From Rusavskia elegans (Eukaryota > Ascomycota > Lecanoromycetes > Teloschistales > Teloschistaceae), in assembly GCA_011316305.1 (NCBI GenBank), contig SAUG01000052.1, positions 310,001-374,000 on the forward strand: a stretch of 64,000 bases of DNA, in the 5' to 3' direction. Both the position numbers and the translations under genes were made by a program. The notes beneath the pieces are model-generated. The model saw nothing but the letters and a program-made list of their open reading frames with translations, did no database searches and was not told where the DNA came from. Positions 36,280-47,600 of the stretch are shown one piece after another (positions within the stretch are counted from its first letter, which is position 1; each line of letters starts with the position of its first letter).

Positions 36280-37404
36280 CTATATAAAACGAATTATAGT
36301 ACCGCTATTAAAAAACTAATCTATAATAGCGATAGTAAATTTATTTATCTAGAATTTTTTAAAATTCTATAAAGCTTCCGTAATAAAATATTTATTAAAA
36401 ATACGTTTAAAAATTTATAGCGCCGTACTAGTATTTATTCTTTTAATTCTAAAATTATACTAACGTTTCTACGAACTATATAAACTAAAAATCTTTTTAC
36501 TAAAATAATTATAATAGTTCGGCTAGTTATATTTCCTTTTACCGATTCCGAAAGCCTTAATCGTACTCCGCGAGAACCTAATATAATAAAAAGAACTTTT
36601 AAATTCTTTAATTAAATCTAGGAAAAGAATAATAATTTTTATATTATTAATTCTATATATATAACCAGATTTCTTAAAACTACTAAACGAAATTAATTTA
36701 TATTAAAGTTATATATTCGCGATTTTAATTAGATATTAGAGAAAATAGCTAAATAAAAGATATAAACTAATTTTAAAAGCTTTAAAATATCTATATATAA
36801 AATTATCGAACGGAAAAAATATAAAAAAATATATTTAAAATAGATAAAAAAAGCGAAAATAATAGATAAAAGAAAGATAACTAAATTTATTTTAAAAAAA
36901 AAAATAAATATAAGTATTTAGAAAAGGTTATTTAAAAAATAATAGATTATAACGCCGAGGTAAAACGATTAGCGAATAAATAGGAAAAAAAAAAAGTAAT
37001 AGAAAAAATTTCGGAAAAAAAAAGCGATATTAAAACTTTAAAATATCGCTATCTATTCGAGCTTTTCTAGAAAATATTAGACTTTAACGCCCTAATATTA
37101 TTATACGCTAAAAAAACTAAAGTATAAACTATTTATTAGATTTTAAAATCTATAGATTTTAAATATATATTCTATATAGTTATTATTTAGAAATATTTAA
37201 AAGAGATTCGTATTATAATTATATCCGAGATTCGATAACACTATCTATAAATAATATAACTACTTTTAATCTAATTATTTAATATTATATTAATAATATA
37301 AAACGTTAAACTAGAATTTTAATCCGATTTAAAAATATCTGGAATCGAAGTAGTTCTGGCTATATTATAATAATACGCGTAATAATATCCCTTTTTAAGT
37401 CTAT

Positions 37405-37475
37405 TAAGCTTATTGGTCCGTTAAGCCGAGGCCCTCTAAGCGAGCCCAGCGAGCTTAGGGGTCTTGACCGTCGGC
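37405..37475 (-). repeat. Right TIR of the Fot1-like transposon
   Basis: Inverted copy of 31150-31220, followed by TA at 37476-37477. Confidence 0.9.
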
Positions 37476-37477
37476 TA

Positions 37478-38330
37478 GAGAGTTGATGTGCACTCTTGGC
37501 ATTGAACCTCTGAGTTTCACTCTCCTTCTCACTCTTCTTCCAGGACCCGAGCTCATGTATCAGCGCAGCCCACACACTACGCAGTCTCTCGAGCCATAAT
37601 GCTGCTTCTTCTATTCTCTGTCCAGTCCGCGTCGAGGGCAATATCATCTCATGCCATGTGCGACATGGAGTCTCTTGATGCGGTCCCCCGGTATGATTGC
37701 AGCATCCACGGCTCTTCCCCAGATTCGTTTGTTCTATTGCGTACGGCCCACTCAGTGACAACGTGATCTTGATCAGCACATAAGGTTGCCACAGACAAAG
37801 GGAGATTGAGATATGCAGGGCCTGTGTTGGCATGTCAAAAGCATAAGTGTCAGATCATGCAGACACGTAGATGTCGGATGAACAAAGGCGATGTTGATGT
37901 CGTGGTGTCCAAATACCCTGTCCAACATCTGGTATAGTAGGTCATTGCAGTATCTCCAACCTTGATATCCACTCCACTTTCCTCTATGCATCTAACCTGA
38001 TATCCTCACCGCTCGGAATGGGTGTCCTGTCTAAGATCCTCCCAAATCCTGCCTTCAAGTATCTTCAAAGAGCCATCAACCCTCCCCAGCCCCAGCAAGA
38101 AAAATTGCTCCACTACTCTGATACCCTCGTGATCCTTAAGGTCTCTCAAGATGGCTCGGCATGCGCCTTCCAGTTGCTTCACGACTTCGTCAGCTCGGTA
38201 CACGACAGCTGCCCAGACATCCTACGCTGCGAGATGTGCGGATACATCTCAAAACATACGAATATCAAGATCCATCTTACGTGAGATTCCGTGGCTTCCT
38301 TCCTCGTGACTTCCATCCAGCGCGACTAAG
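37478..38330. other. Gene-poor flank right of block 2
   Basis: Balanced-GC. Short frames on both strands look partly coding (minus-strand 38006-38258, ending VKQLEGACRAILRDLKDHEG and further), but I could not join them into a gene with consistent splice phases. Confidence 0.35.
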
Positions 38331-38799
38331 ATGCTCGACAGTCTCCGGTTTAGTAGTAATCTCAACGCCATGAATTTCCAGGTGGATGGGCTCTTCTTCA
38401 AGGACTGGCTCGAGCAGTTGGAAGCGAAAGGGCTGTGGACCTGTGACTTGTAAGTCAATCCCTCATCCATTGCTTCAAGAAGCGAACTACGGTCGATGAG
38501 GAAACTGTAATCTTCCAGCTCTTTTCAATCGAAAGCCAATCTCGTACCTCGTAATAATTATTTGGATGAGAAAAGCTCACTCGTCTCAATCTAGATACCA
38601 TGAAGCTATCAAAATGGTAGCTGGGTTCGATCGGGGCAAATCAGGACGGGCCGTACTTAGTCCGAACAATCCAACCATCAACAGTGAGCAAGGGTCGGAC
38701 AGCATGGAGAAGACTGCGAGCGAGTCAGAGACTCTGGTGGAGCATGCAAATGAGGGTGTTCAGATGTCGGATGTGCGACGCGGCAAACAGAAGCAGTGA
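38331..38799 (+). CDS. Small hypothetical protein, two exons
   Basis: Exon 1 38331-38449, intron 38450-38594 (GTAAGT...CTAG), exon 2 38595-38799; 107 residues with the frame restored at the junction. The first half is MLDSLRFSSNLNAMNFQVDG, then FFKDWLEQLEAKGLWTCDLY. The second half, YHEAIKMVAGFDRGKSGRAV, loosely resembles the C-terminal end of medium-chain reductases, where a similar 'EA...G..GKxVL' segment closes the protein. A Ser/Glu-rich tail follows. It could be a small gene, or the 3' end of a decayed reductase whose upstream exons are lost towards the transposon. I do not assign a function. Confidence 0.4.
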
Positions 38800-39085
38800 T
38801 ATCACAGTAACACTCAAGTTTTCCTGTCGCTCCAGCATATAGTAGTAGGCCAATCGACTCTTCCTATCTCGTTCTGTTGATTGGCTGACTTTCATCAACA
38901 AGTGGGGAGTTTTGTGATGTCTGAAGTTATTGATGAGCTCTTTGTATTCACTCGCTCCTTCCTAACGAACCCGACTCACTTGAGGAAGTCACCATATATC
39001 TAATCCATAATCCTTCACACTGCCCACAAGAATACACACTATCTTCCGATCATAGTTCATCTAAGCCAACGCCACTCATACAGTA

Positions 39086-39721
39086 ATGGACGACCCACGC
39101 AATCCCACCCCAAATCCCTGGGCCTACCCTTCCCGACCTCCTTCCAACATTTCGTACAACCACGTAGGACCTAGCAACTCCAGCTCACCAGTCCACGCGG
39201 CGCCTTTTGTGCCCATGTATCCATCACCGCACGGAGCGCATGGACCTCTCCCCAATCCGATGGGCGAGCGTCAACGTCAGATCATGGAGCTCAACCCTCA
39301 CAACCGCCAGAACTTCGTTCCACAACATCCCATGAATGGCGGCGGCCACCATGCAGGATACTTCAATTATCCTACGCCAAGCCCTTTCCAGCCTCAAAAC
39401 GTCCCTCATTTGCCTCCAGTCGACGGTCTCAACGACAAGCAACGTCAGGCTCGAGACTTGATCACTCAGCTTAATCAGGACAAGAAGGTAGTCCTCGAAG
39501 CTCGCAAGAAGACTGCTGTCGAGCTCCAGCGCCGGATTTCAGAGTTGAAGAACCTGGAAGCAAGCCAACGCGGTTCGGAGAATCTTCGCTACATCTATCC
39601 TCTACAGGCGGACATCATCAAGAAGCAGGGTATTCATGATGGATATGGAAGGGAATGGGACAAGGTGGAAGAGCTTTTGGAGATTTGCTGGGCGGAGTTG
39701 ATGGCCCCAGGTGGTGGATGA
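39086..39721 (+). CDS. Hypothetical protein, Pro/Asn-rich N-terminus and helical C-terminus
   Basis: Single-exon frame, 211 residues, ATG in good context after an A-rich leader. Residues 1-110 are rich in Pro, Asn, His and Ser (low complexity: MDDPRNPTPNPWAYPSRPPS). Residues 112-165 form a likely coiled coil (DKQRQARDLITQLNQDKKVV, AVELQRRISELKNLE). A short C-terminal helix with Trp residues ends at APGGG. No family recognised. Its codon use and composition match the neighbouring genes, supporting a real gene. Confidence 0.65.
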   Translation: MDDPRNPTPNPWAYPSRPPSNISYNHVGPSNSSSPVHAAPFVPMYPSPHGAHGPLPNPMGERQRQIMELNPHNRQNFVPQHPMNGGGHHAGYFNYPTPSPFQPQNVPHLPPVDGLNDKQRQARDLITQLNQDKKVVLEARKKTAVELQRRISELKNLEASQRGSENLRYIYPLQADIIKKQGIHDGYGREWDKVEELLEICWAELMAPGGG

Positions 39722-40145
39722 GAGTATGATTGAGAGTGAAGCATTGGAGTGGTGTCCCTCAAGGCCTCATCATGGTCGTGAGCGTGTCAAGGCGGTGGGT
39801 TGATGCCAGGGCTCTCTTGGAACACGATTGGTTTCCAACAAGTTGGGGATGAGGGAGGAATGTTCTGAGATGTCTAGGGTCTAAAATGGATTTAGCTCAT
39901 ATCCCTGATCGGCGGCCGAGAGGCTGACCTGACTAAACATCTTCAGAAGAAATGGATAAAATTCCTTGAACAAACCTCAAATGTCCGTGCCACCGTCGAA
40001 TGAGAAATCCATGTTGATCAAGAGGCCTAATTGAGGACGACTGTTAATTTCGCCAAAAACGTGATTTGCAATGTTTCACCGTGTAGATCCGCCATCTCTG
40101 GGACGGACCATCGATACCTAGATCACTCGAGATTGGCAATACAGA
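39722..40145. other. Intergenic
   Basis: 3' flank of the hypothetical gene and promoter of the TDP1 gene; no other feature. Confidence 0.4.
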
Positions 40146-42299
40146 ATGGAGCATGTCAGCAGCAAAAGGCGACGCATCTCTGCGGACATCTCTGACGAGG
40201 ACCACGATTCTGACTGCGAAATAATTGGAGCATCGACCGCAAGCAAGCCGCCGAAAAAGCAGCGACCAGCCTCAACTACCAGCATTTACTCCTCATTGAG
40301 AACTTCTATCAGCCCTCCACCTACTCGGCAGACTCTTTCTGAGCGCCATGAAAGCCATACGGATAAAGGCAAGAGGAACGCTGCGTCACGCTCGCCAATA
40401 CTATCACAGCGACCCATCTCAAGCACTTCACGACTGATTCCGTCCCCAATACACTTGAGCACTGTCAACGGCCTCGCAGAATCGACTAATGTCGACACTG
40501 TCAGTCTCAGAGATATTCTAAGTGATCCGCTTATCAAAGAATGCTGGCTTTTCAACTATTTGATCGATGTCGATTTCGTCATGTACACGGTCTTTTCCAA
40601 TTCATCTCTTCCAATGCTACTGATAGTCGGTCAGGTCTCAATTAGATGAGGATACGAGAGACCTTGTGCAGGTGAAGATCGTACATGGCTCGTGGAAGGA
40701 GGAAGATCCAAATCGGATCAATATTGCAGTAAGAACCCATTATCCTATCCACTGGTAGGATATCCGATTGCGGCATCGGTCATGGTTTCGGACTCCTATC
40801 CTACCTGTTGAAGGCAGATCCTGCTTCCCAGAGAGACCTCTCGGCCTGATGAGAATACAGGAGGCTGCCAAGAGATATGACAATGTTCAGATCATCACAG
40901 CTTACATGGCAGAGATGTACGGTGAGCTATCCTCCGCCCTGCAATGACGGCGTCCAAATTGGTTGCTCTCAAGATATCGGGTGCCTATTTTACAACTCTA
41001 TCAAAAAGTTCATACTAAAACGGCTCATGCTCCATTTTAGGGACACACCATTCCAAAATGATCATCCTATTCCGTCACGACGACACAGCACAGATCAGCA
41101 TCGTAACCGGTAATTTCATCGTCCGCGACTGGTCTATGTGTCAGGCAGTCTGGCGCTCTCCCCTGCTCCCCCTGCAAACCTTCCCCTCCACATTACAGGA
41201 CATAGTAGGACAATTTCCCATGGGCGGTGGGTATCGGTTCAAGAGAGACATCCTCCAATATCTCAACTCCTATGGCCAGCGCAGAACAGGTCCACTCACA
41301 GCAGAACTCACAAAATACGAATTTTCTTCCATTCGAGCCGCGCTTGTGGCCAGCGTGCCCGGAAAGCAGAATCTCAGAGACATTGATCCAGATCAAGAAA
41401 CCCTCTGGGGCTGGCCAGGGCTCAAACAGGTTCTCCGAGCCTTTAATCCCCAAACTCCCAAGATGAAGCCGCATATCGTCATGCAATGTTCCTCGGTCGC
41501 TTCAATCAGCAAGAAATGGATGGAGCATTTCCAAAAAATGCTTCGGTACCATCAATCGTTTCAATCATCGCCTTCGCCAATGCCTCGATTCTCCCTCGTC
41601 TTTCCTACCGCTAATGAGATCCGCCGATCCGTGGATGGATATGCTTGTGGCGGGTCGATACATATGAAAACGCAGACGTCTGCTCAGCGGAAGCAGTTGG
41701 AGTTCTTGAAACCGATGCTATGTCACTGGGCGGGAGATGAGAGAGCCAATGCCGCTATTGCAGAGAGGAGCGAAGAGGTTCAATTCCGCCAAGCACAGCG
41801 AAGGAGAGCGGCGCCGCATATCAAGACCTACATTCGGTTTTCAGATGAGAACATGACTGCCGTTGACTGGGCGTTGATGACGTCGGCGAATCTTTCGAAA
41901 CAAGCCTGGGGCGAGGAGGTCAATGGAAAGGGCGAGGTTAGGATATGCAGCTATGAGATTGGGATTGTAGTGTGGCCGGCGTTGTGGGATGATAGTGGTG
42001 AGGCGGAAATGGTGCCTGTCTTTGGGAAAGACACGCCTGATGACGATTACGATAACGTTGAGAAGAAGGAGAGCGAGATGGATGAGGATGTGGAAACGAC
42101 GGATGATGAGGGAGGGGATGGGGTTTTTACGAACAGGAAGGAGCAGAATAGGCAACACAGGACGAGGGTTGGTCTGCGGATGCCGTATGACCTTCCATTG
42201 GTACCTTATGCGGAAGATGAGATGCCCTGGTGTGCCTCCGCGCCTTGTTCGGAGCCAGATTGGAAGGGAAGGACGTGGCCTGGTTTTGGTAACTCATAA
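40146..42299 (+). CDS. TDP1: Tyrosyl-DNA phosphodiesterase 1
   Basis: Nuclear repair enzyme that hydrolyses the 3'-phosphotyrosyl bond left by trapped topoisomerase I. Exons 40146-40582, 40635-40728, 40861-40921 and 41041-42299; 1851 nt, 616 residues, all phases agreeing. The N-terminal 120 residues are basic, Ser-rich and disordered (KRRRISADISDEDHDSD), with a likely nuclear signal. Both HKD-like catalytic motifs are present: GTHHSKMIIL, with H201 and K203, rebuilt at the exon 3/4 junction, and APHIKTYIRF, with H457 and K459, followed by TSANLSKQAWG. RHDDTAQISIVTGNFIVRDW and QAVWRSPLLPL match the family. An acidic insert (about residues 545-570) lies near the C-terminus. Introns 2 and 3 (132 and 119 nt) are longer than average but contain stops in the expected frame. 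Confidence 0.93.
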
Positions 42300-42444
42300 T
42301 CATCGCTCACCGGCAATACTGAGAGAATTTTGCTGCAAGCGGCTGTGTGCTTCGATGTCCTTGTCGCTACCGCCCCGAATATGTATGACTGCCACCTCCC
42401 CAGCCAGTCAACTCCAGACCTCCACATCCATCCTTATATCCTCT

Positions 42445-42909
42445 TCATCCATTGAAACCATACTTCTCCTTCAGCGAGTTCACCTTCTTCACGTATTTCT
42501 CCTGTGCGTCTTTCGCGGACACACCATCATCGTCGACCTTTTTCCAAGCGTTGTATTTTGCTTTGCCCTATTGATGCGTCAAATCCGCTTGTGTCTTTTG
42601 CGAGACTTTATGGGTTGGATTGGAGAAATGGGGGAACGTACGGTCATGTCGAACATCCCGGGCTTGGGTGCTTCGGCGAAGGAAGGGTCTTGGGAACCTT
42701 GTTTGAAAAGGGAGTAGAGCTGTTGCGAAGGGACATCATGGTCAGTATCCATACGTATGCAAATAAAGCGATGAAGCAAGGTTCTTCGCGAGGTTATTGC
42801 AAAGGGGAGCACATACCTCAAGCAATTCGTCGTTATCTGGCTTGGCTTTCAGGTTGCGGCTGTCTTTGACGGCTTTTTCGAAAGCGGGGGTTTTGGGTGT
42901 GAATGTCAT
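42445..42909 (-). CDS. ACB1: Acyl-CoA-binding protein
   Basis: Small cytosolic carrier binding C14-C22 acyl-CoA esters and buffering them for lipid synthesis. Exons in coding order: 42909-42817, 42719-42642 and 42567-42445; 294 nt, 97 residues, every intron in phase 0. Introns 42720-42816 (GTATGT...CAG) and 42568-42641 (GTACGT...TAG). Motifs: NDELLELYSLFKQGSQD in helix 2, then PGMFDMTGKAKYNAWKKVDD, containing the Tyr, Lys and Trp positions that hold the CoA and acyl chain. The C-terminal helix is YVKKVNSLKEKYGFNG. Slightly longer than the about 87-residue yeast protein, because of the N-terminal stretch. It converges with TDP1, with 145 bp between the stops. Confidence 0.95.
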
Positions 42910-43723
42910 GGCTGCTCCGTTTTCGGTTCTTGAAAGGGGTTGTGGAGGTTGGGTGTTATGCTCGTATGTAGCAGTGGTGTCGTTGACGATGAGAGCTGTG
43001 TTGTTGAGGCCCTATAGATTGACGTCATTGTGGGGCTCGGTGGGGTTCAGGGTCTAGAGCGGAGATCTGCCGCGGTTGCCGCACTAGTGTCGAAAAGGGG
43101 CTCAGGGGATGACTTCCTTTCGTGCCTGCTGATGTTTCCTCTCCTTTACCGTTTCTTCGATGATAAGGAGTCTCCGCATCAGAGTCTCCGCATCGCGTGG
43201 TACTAGGGAGCTGACGATATCTGCCGTCGGAACCATTGACCTTTCATGGATAGTTCAACTGCATGTACATCGAAGTGTGGAGGGTCATGCATTGGGCTTT
43301 AAGTGTTGTAAGATAATTTTATATTAAGGTCATTGCAGATCAAATCAGTGGTAGCATATCGAGATATCGAAAGCCATCAATCGAGTTTCCGTAGTCATGG
43401 CACGTTGATACTGAATGAATGGACACTTGAATGCACATAGATAATCAATGGATATTGCATTTCATGTCATAGCTGGATATCTCAGAAGAAGATTGTGACA
43501 ATTGGAAAGTCGAATGTCATTTACACATCCTTCAGATATACGTACCCAACGCCTCTTACTTGATACCTCAAGGCAAAATAGAAGCATGCAAGTGCAAGCC
43601 ATGTGATATGGTTTCGCATGAGTGGGTACATGGGTGAGCGTTGAAGAAGACGTGGGTGACAATAAAATCGTGGGAGAGCATTGTAGTAGAAGATTGTGAA
43701 ATTGATGTAGGGTATACTAGAGA
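42910..43723. other. Intergenic upstream of ACB1
   Basis: Promoter of ACB1 and about 700 bp with no supported gene. GCATGTACATCGA near 43261 recurs near 44291. Confidence 0.4.
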
Positions 43724-43970
43724 GTTGCAGAAGGGTTGCAGAAGGGTTGCAGAAGGGTTGCAGAAGGGTTGCAGAAGGGTTGCAGAAGGGTTGCAGAAGG
43801 GTTGCGGGAAGGGTTGCGGGAAGGGTTGCAGAAGGGTTGCGGGAAGGGTTGTAGAAGGGTTGCAGAAGGGTTGCGGGAAGGGTTGCGGAAGGGTTGCAGA
43901 AGGGTTGCGGGAAGGGTTGTAGAAGGGTTGCGGGAAGAGTCTTAGAAGGGTCGCAGAGCGTAGCATGGTC
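43724..43970. repeat. Minisatellite, 11/12-bp GGGTTGCAGAA / GGGTTGCGGGAA units
   Basis: About 20 tandem units with two alternating unit types plus a few variants (GTTGTAGAAGG). Units of 11 nt keep all frames open, which produces spurious long ORFs on both strands here. Not protein-coding in my view. Confidence 0.9.
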
Positions 43971-44549
43971 GTGAGAAACGCACTTGAGACCCTAGGCGCT
44001 AAGCTCGTGCGAGCGCTAGTCAAGCGCGGCAACACGCCACCTGAGTCTGACATGCAGTCATCATCATTAGAGACAGTACAGTCCCCAGCACTAGCCAATA
44101 GTGCGCAGTACGATGGACAGATCGGCTGAAGTAGCTCTATTGAGAGGATCGTAGCCTAGAGATCTGAGGCTATATCTCTAGGTAGCGTCACTTCCACTGC
44201 TAGTGCTACGTTAGAAGTACACCATATCTGCAGAGCGTGATGAGGGTGTATGCAGTCGGTGTAAGGAGATATGCAATGAGGACTCACTTGCATGTACATC
44301 GAGGTATCGATTGCCATTTCTTCAGAGATAGTTGTCAAGGCGTGTGTATCCTGTAAGTATGTCTTTCTCAATGAACACACGCACGACAAGCTTTGGAGGG
44401 CTGGGGCTGTCTGATGTTCTTACTGGGCCGGCTGGCTTGCTCAGGTGCGGCTCCGCACATTCATGGTTGCTTGACTATGCCGCCATTGTTCTATGTTGGC
44501 CCGCTTGTGAGGTCATGGCGTGGGTAATTGACAGGTGAGGGTCATTTCG
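43971..44549. other. Intergenic, nothing recognised
   Basis: Short imperfect repeats of the minisatellite surroundings; no gene. Confidence 0.35.
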
Positions 44550-45468
44550 AGAAGCGACTTGGAGGATTATCGTGAGTGCCGTGGAGATACTTGATCAAGG
44601 CGAGAAGACCGATGGGTCTGGGGAGGAGGAACTTAATAGCTTACAGGTGGAGTGTGCACGTTGGGGCAAGTATGGTCTTCCATAGGTCTCACTGCATTCG
44701 ACCATGTCCTACCCCCCATCCTTATGCTTTACACTAGGCCGTTTAGACTGATGGGCAGAGTAGGAGATTCACAAAATCAAACGTGAGGAGGATTCGGAGG
44801 GTTCGAGTAGAGGTTCAGGTGGCGGGGTGATGCAGGGTGAATGGCTTCCAAGTGAAGGAGTAGCCGCAGACTGTCACATGGTAAAGCCAGGTGACTTCAA
44901 TCATCTATGTAGTGATAATTTGAAAGTCAAACTGACACTGGTTCTACGTCAAACAACTCTACCACAACGAATCGATATGGACGGGTTCCAAGAAACAGAA
45001 CCGCCCATCGTCGGCAGGATGTATAAAGTAATGATATTCTTTGCAAGTAGCCGAGCCGTAACTGACCGAGCTGCCAGATAAGCTTGAAGCCCGGCGAGAC
45101 TGATGCGGAGCTTTTGGTGAAGGCCAAGAAGGCGATTGAGGACGTCGGTGGAAGAATGCTACGCGTGTGCTTTCCTATCCGGGGTTTCGTGTGAGCGTAT
45201 TCCCATCAAGCATGTAACTGGACAAAGGATACTGATATTCATTCAAGCTACCAAGTCCCCGAGGCGAAGGACAACCCCATCGATACGTCTGAGGAGGGAT
45301 GGAAGGCCTTGGATGTTGTTTTCGAGGGAAACACCAATGCTCAAATGAGTCCTCCACCAAAAAAACCCTCTAAAAAGGGCAAGCGTATGCAATCAGCTTT
45401 CTCGCCGGAGGACATATGCTTTGTGACGCCGCCCACATCAAAGAGGCCGTTAGAATACAAAGGCATTT
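44550..45468 (+). pseudogene. Unrecognised multi-exon gene or gene remnant
   Basis: Several plus-strand segments look coding and can be partly joined by plausible introns. Segment 1 (about 44560-44646) reads WRIIVSAVEILDQGEKTDGS and ends at a CAG/GTGGAG donor. Segment 2 starts at 44767 (GAG ATT CAC after an AG) and reads KIKREEDSEGSSRGSGG. A Ser/Thr/Arg segment (about 44930-45020) precedes intron 45022-45077. Segment 4 (SLKPGETDAELLVKAKKAIE, about 45080-45169) precedes a GTGTGC intron, and the last exon (about 45233-45468) reads EEGWKALDVVFEGNTNAQMS, then a Lys-rich nuclear-signal-like PPPKKPSKKGKR. I cannot join segments 2 and 3 in phase, nor find a convincing start. It may be intact with an exon I mis-set, or decayed. 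Function unknown. Confidence 0.35.
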
Positions 45469-46009
45469 GAAAAGTTCAATCCCCATATCATATGCTCATG
45501 ATGTATACCTTGTGCTAATGATTATGCAGGGTTGGAACTTGGCTTGTGTTTCGATGCGCACTATACTTCGAGACGCCCTTAGTGTCAGTGGGTGGTTGGG
45601 TGTGCACGTAGACACTCAACACTCGCAGTGTCTTTTCTATCAGCCATTTGGAATATGAACTAGCACTGCAATACAATGCTCTGTCCCAGCACATGATAGT
45701 CGGTGGCCGGGCCACAAAACATCAGTGCCGTATTCGCCGATTGGCAGCACAATGAACACTCGCATTCGAATGGACCAGTCTCATTGGTCACTGCTATCAG
45801 TGGTAATCTCTTTTCTCACCAGTCTGGTGAGATTCACCTTTGCTCAACACCTCTTAGATTAGGTATTCTTGGCGAGGCCCACAATCTCTGTGACCATTCG
45901 ACTGCTCTTTTTTACCTCTTCTTCCTCTTTTTACTGTCCCTCAACTGCCCATTCACTTGAATTTTACTCATACCCTCATACGATACAATAAAATAGCAGC
46001 ATTGACACA
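45469..46009. other. Intergenic
   Basis: Contains the promoter of the following gene, with a CT-rich stretch at 45905-45960 just before its leader. No other feature. Confidence 0.4.
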
Positions 46010-46922
46010 ATGTCTAATAACCAGCAGCCAGAGCAGTCGGTCGAGGAGATGAAGGCGGAGATCCAACGCCTCAAAGCTGAGCGAGACCAGCAGGAGCGAC
46101 GGGAGTTGGAGGCCGAGCTAAGAAGCTTGAGGGCTCAGGTCCAGCGCCCTCCGCCCATGGAAGAGCAAATGGCCGTGTGTAGGTTATGCCGAGCTCCATC
46201 TGTGATTAACGCTGCTAACAATAAATCTAGATGATCCAGTGCAACCAGGGGGGCCACCAAGGCAAACAGGTATGTACGATCACCTTTGTGGGGGCTGCAA
46301 CCGGCCTATCAGCGGTTACAGTATGACGTGCTTCTTCTGTGGTCAGGGACGTATTGGGCTACCGCAGTCCTCTAACCCCACAGTCGCCCCTCGAGTAATC
46401 CCGACTGCGGAGATCAACACCCGCTACGGTCCGTCGTCTTTCGAGTCTCTCCCGGCTCCAAATCAGCAACAGCAACGTCAGGGCTCAAGACAGCTCTCCA
46501 GGCGTCAGCAAAAGAAACACGACCGCCAGGCTAATTATCTCCGTGCCCGTCAAGCAACTTCTTCCCGCGGCCCTCCATTGAAGGCCGAGCCTCGTTCCTC
46601 CCAGTGGGTTGCCCCTGGACTGACGAAAACACCATTCGTGCCGCAGAGGTGGGATGGGAAATTCGACTTCAAGGTCGAGAAGAAGATGTTTATTGCCAGA
46701 TCCAAGGTGGACTTCCAGCAGATGCAGGCGAAGAAAGCTCGGGAGATAGATGCCTTGAAGAAGGCCGTGGCGGAGAAGGAAGCGGAGAAAGAGGCGAAGA
46801 AGGAGAAGGAGAAAGCGGAAGGTCCCGTGGGCGGGGACCTGATCGAAGAAGGGTCTCAAGATCCTAACCCCGATCTGCAGATCAAGAAGGAAGGCTTGGG
46901 CGATGAATCTGAGCTTGAATAA
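46010..46922 (+). CDS. Hypothetical protein with N-terminal coiled coil and C4 zinc-ribbon-like motif
   Basis: Exons 46010-46178 and 46231-46922 (intron GTAGGT...CTAG, phase 1); 861 nt, 286 residues. Residues 8-45 form a coiled coil (EEMKAEIQRLKAERDQQERR). Next comes a four-cysteine motif, LCGGCNRPISGYSMTCFFCG, with C-x2-C and C-x2-C pairs 13 residues apart, a zinc-ribbon pattern. The middle is Gln/Arg/Ser-rich (NQQQQRQGSRQLSRRQQKKH). WVAPGLTKTPFVPQRWDGKF is a compact conserved-looking block. A long charged helix follows (KKAREIDALKKAVAEKEAEK), then an acidic tail with an IKKEGLGDE stretch. No family recognised. A nucleic-acid-associated role would be a guess from composition only. Confidence 0.7.
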
Positions 46923-47600
46923 GAGGCCGGCAAGAAGAATGGCGGTAATTCCACCGTGGAACCGCGCAACTGACCTCTGGCCGTCAGAAGCATGTACAGA
47001 CACGCAGAGACATCTAAAGCCAGTAAAATTCTCATCATGGCTTGTACATGTGGCAGACCTCATAGCCAGAAAGATTCTGATATTGGCTCAGGCATGCTCG
47101 TGTCCAAAAAGTCTCGCCCTCTGGCCTGGAGTATGGGTATCAACATCATGCTTTCCTTCCGACATCATCCGAGCTGCGGTATTGAAAAATTCGACCGCTT
47201 TTACTATGTATTCTAAACAGCTCGAAAGCCAATACAAATATGATCCCACTCCATGCATGACTCCTCTTTTTTATAATGATCATGACCTGACCAGTAGCAG
47301 CCGACGATCACTTGTATATATCCAGCATGCACATCGCGCATACAACTGATGTAACGAGAGAAGACGTTCTCCTTAAGAGCCATGTGAACCTTGAAGATAC
47401 GAAATAGTGGTAAGGGAGCCTTGAATCAGCAGTGATACATCGACTCGTGGCATCCGATACATCGACTGCCGGCATCATTAAATAGTGTCCTAGATCAAGA
47501 GAAACCGAGATCCTGTCCTGCTGTGATGATGTCAAAGATTACGTTGGAGAAGTCGCGGGAGAGTTTTGCTAGAGGGTTGTTGATGCTGTGCTCCGTAATA
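46923..47600. other. Intergenic, nothing recognised
   Basis: No supported gene; moderate AT content. Confidence 0.35.

Larger units (their letters stand above)
31270..37030 (+). pseudogene. Fot1/pogo-like transposase, RIP-mutated and interrupted by element D
   Basis: DDE-superfamily transposase remnant in two parts, 31270-32299 and 36280-about 37030. The N-terminal part resembles a CENP-B-like DNA-binding helix-turn-helix (KFDDTVKYAR, then FLQQRIAGS-like). Then come the family strings DLYNRDYYISVEVI and the DDE core region with SDNxF-like and FIIDSFSFY (Gly and His codons changed by RIP). After the insertion the frame resumes as LYKTNYSTAIKKLI, FRNKIF and a Lys/Glu-rich C-terminal coil. Stops are TAG/TAA of the RIP type, and one or more frame changes occur. 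Combined length fits a roughly 550-residue Fot1 transposase. Inactive. Confidence 0.75.
31150..37475 (+). mobile_element. Fot1/pogo-type DNA transposon, split by an LTR retrotransposon
   Basis: Terminal inverted repeats of about 71 bp (31150-31220 and 37405-37475) start GCCGACGGTCAAGACCCCTA and are nearly identical, flanked by the TA duplication typical of Tc1/mariner/pogo elements (31148-31149 and 37476-37477). Without the inserted element D and its duplication the transposon is about 2.34 kb, a normal Fot1 size. The TIRs are almost untouched by RIP, while the interior is heavily mutated. Confidence 0.88.

Noticed and set aside
43724..43970. CRISPR-like array
   Set aside because: Units are contiguous 11/12-bp tandem copies without spacers, and the DNA is eukaryotic.
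43568..44098. 176-codon minus-strand and overlapping plus-strand open frames
   Set aside because: They exist because the 11-bp minisatellite keeps frames open; flanking parts have no coding features.
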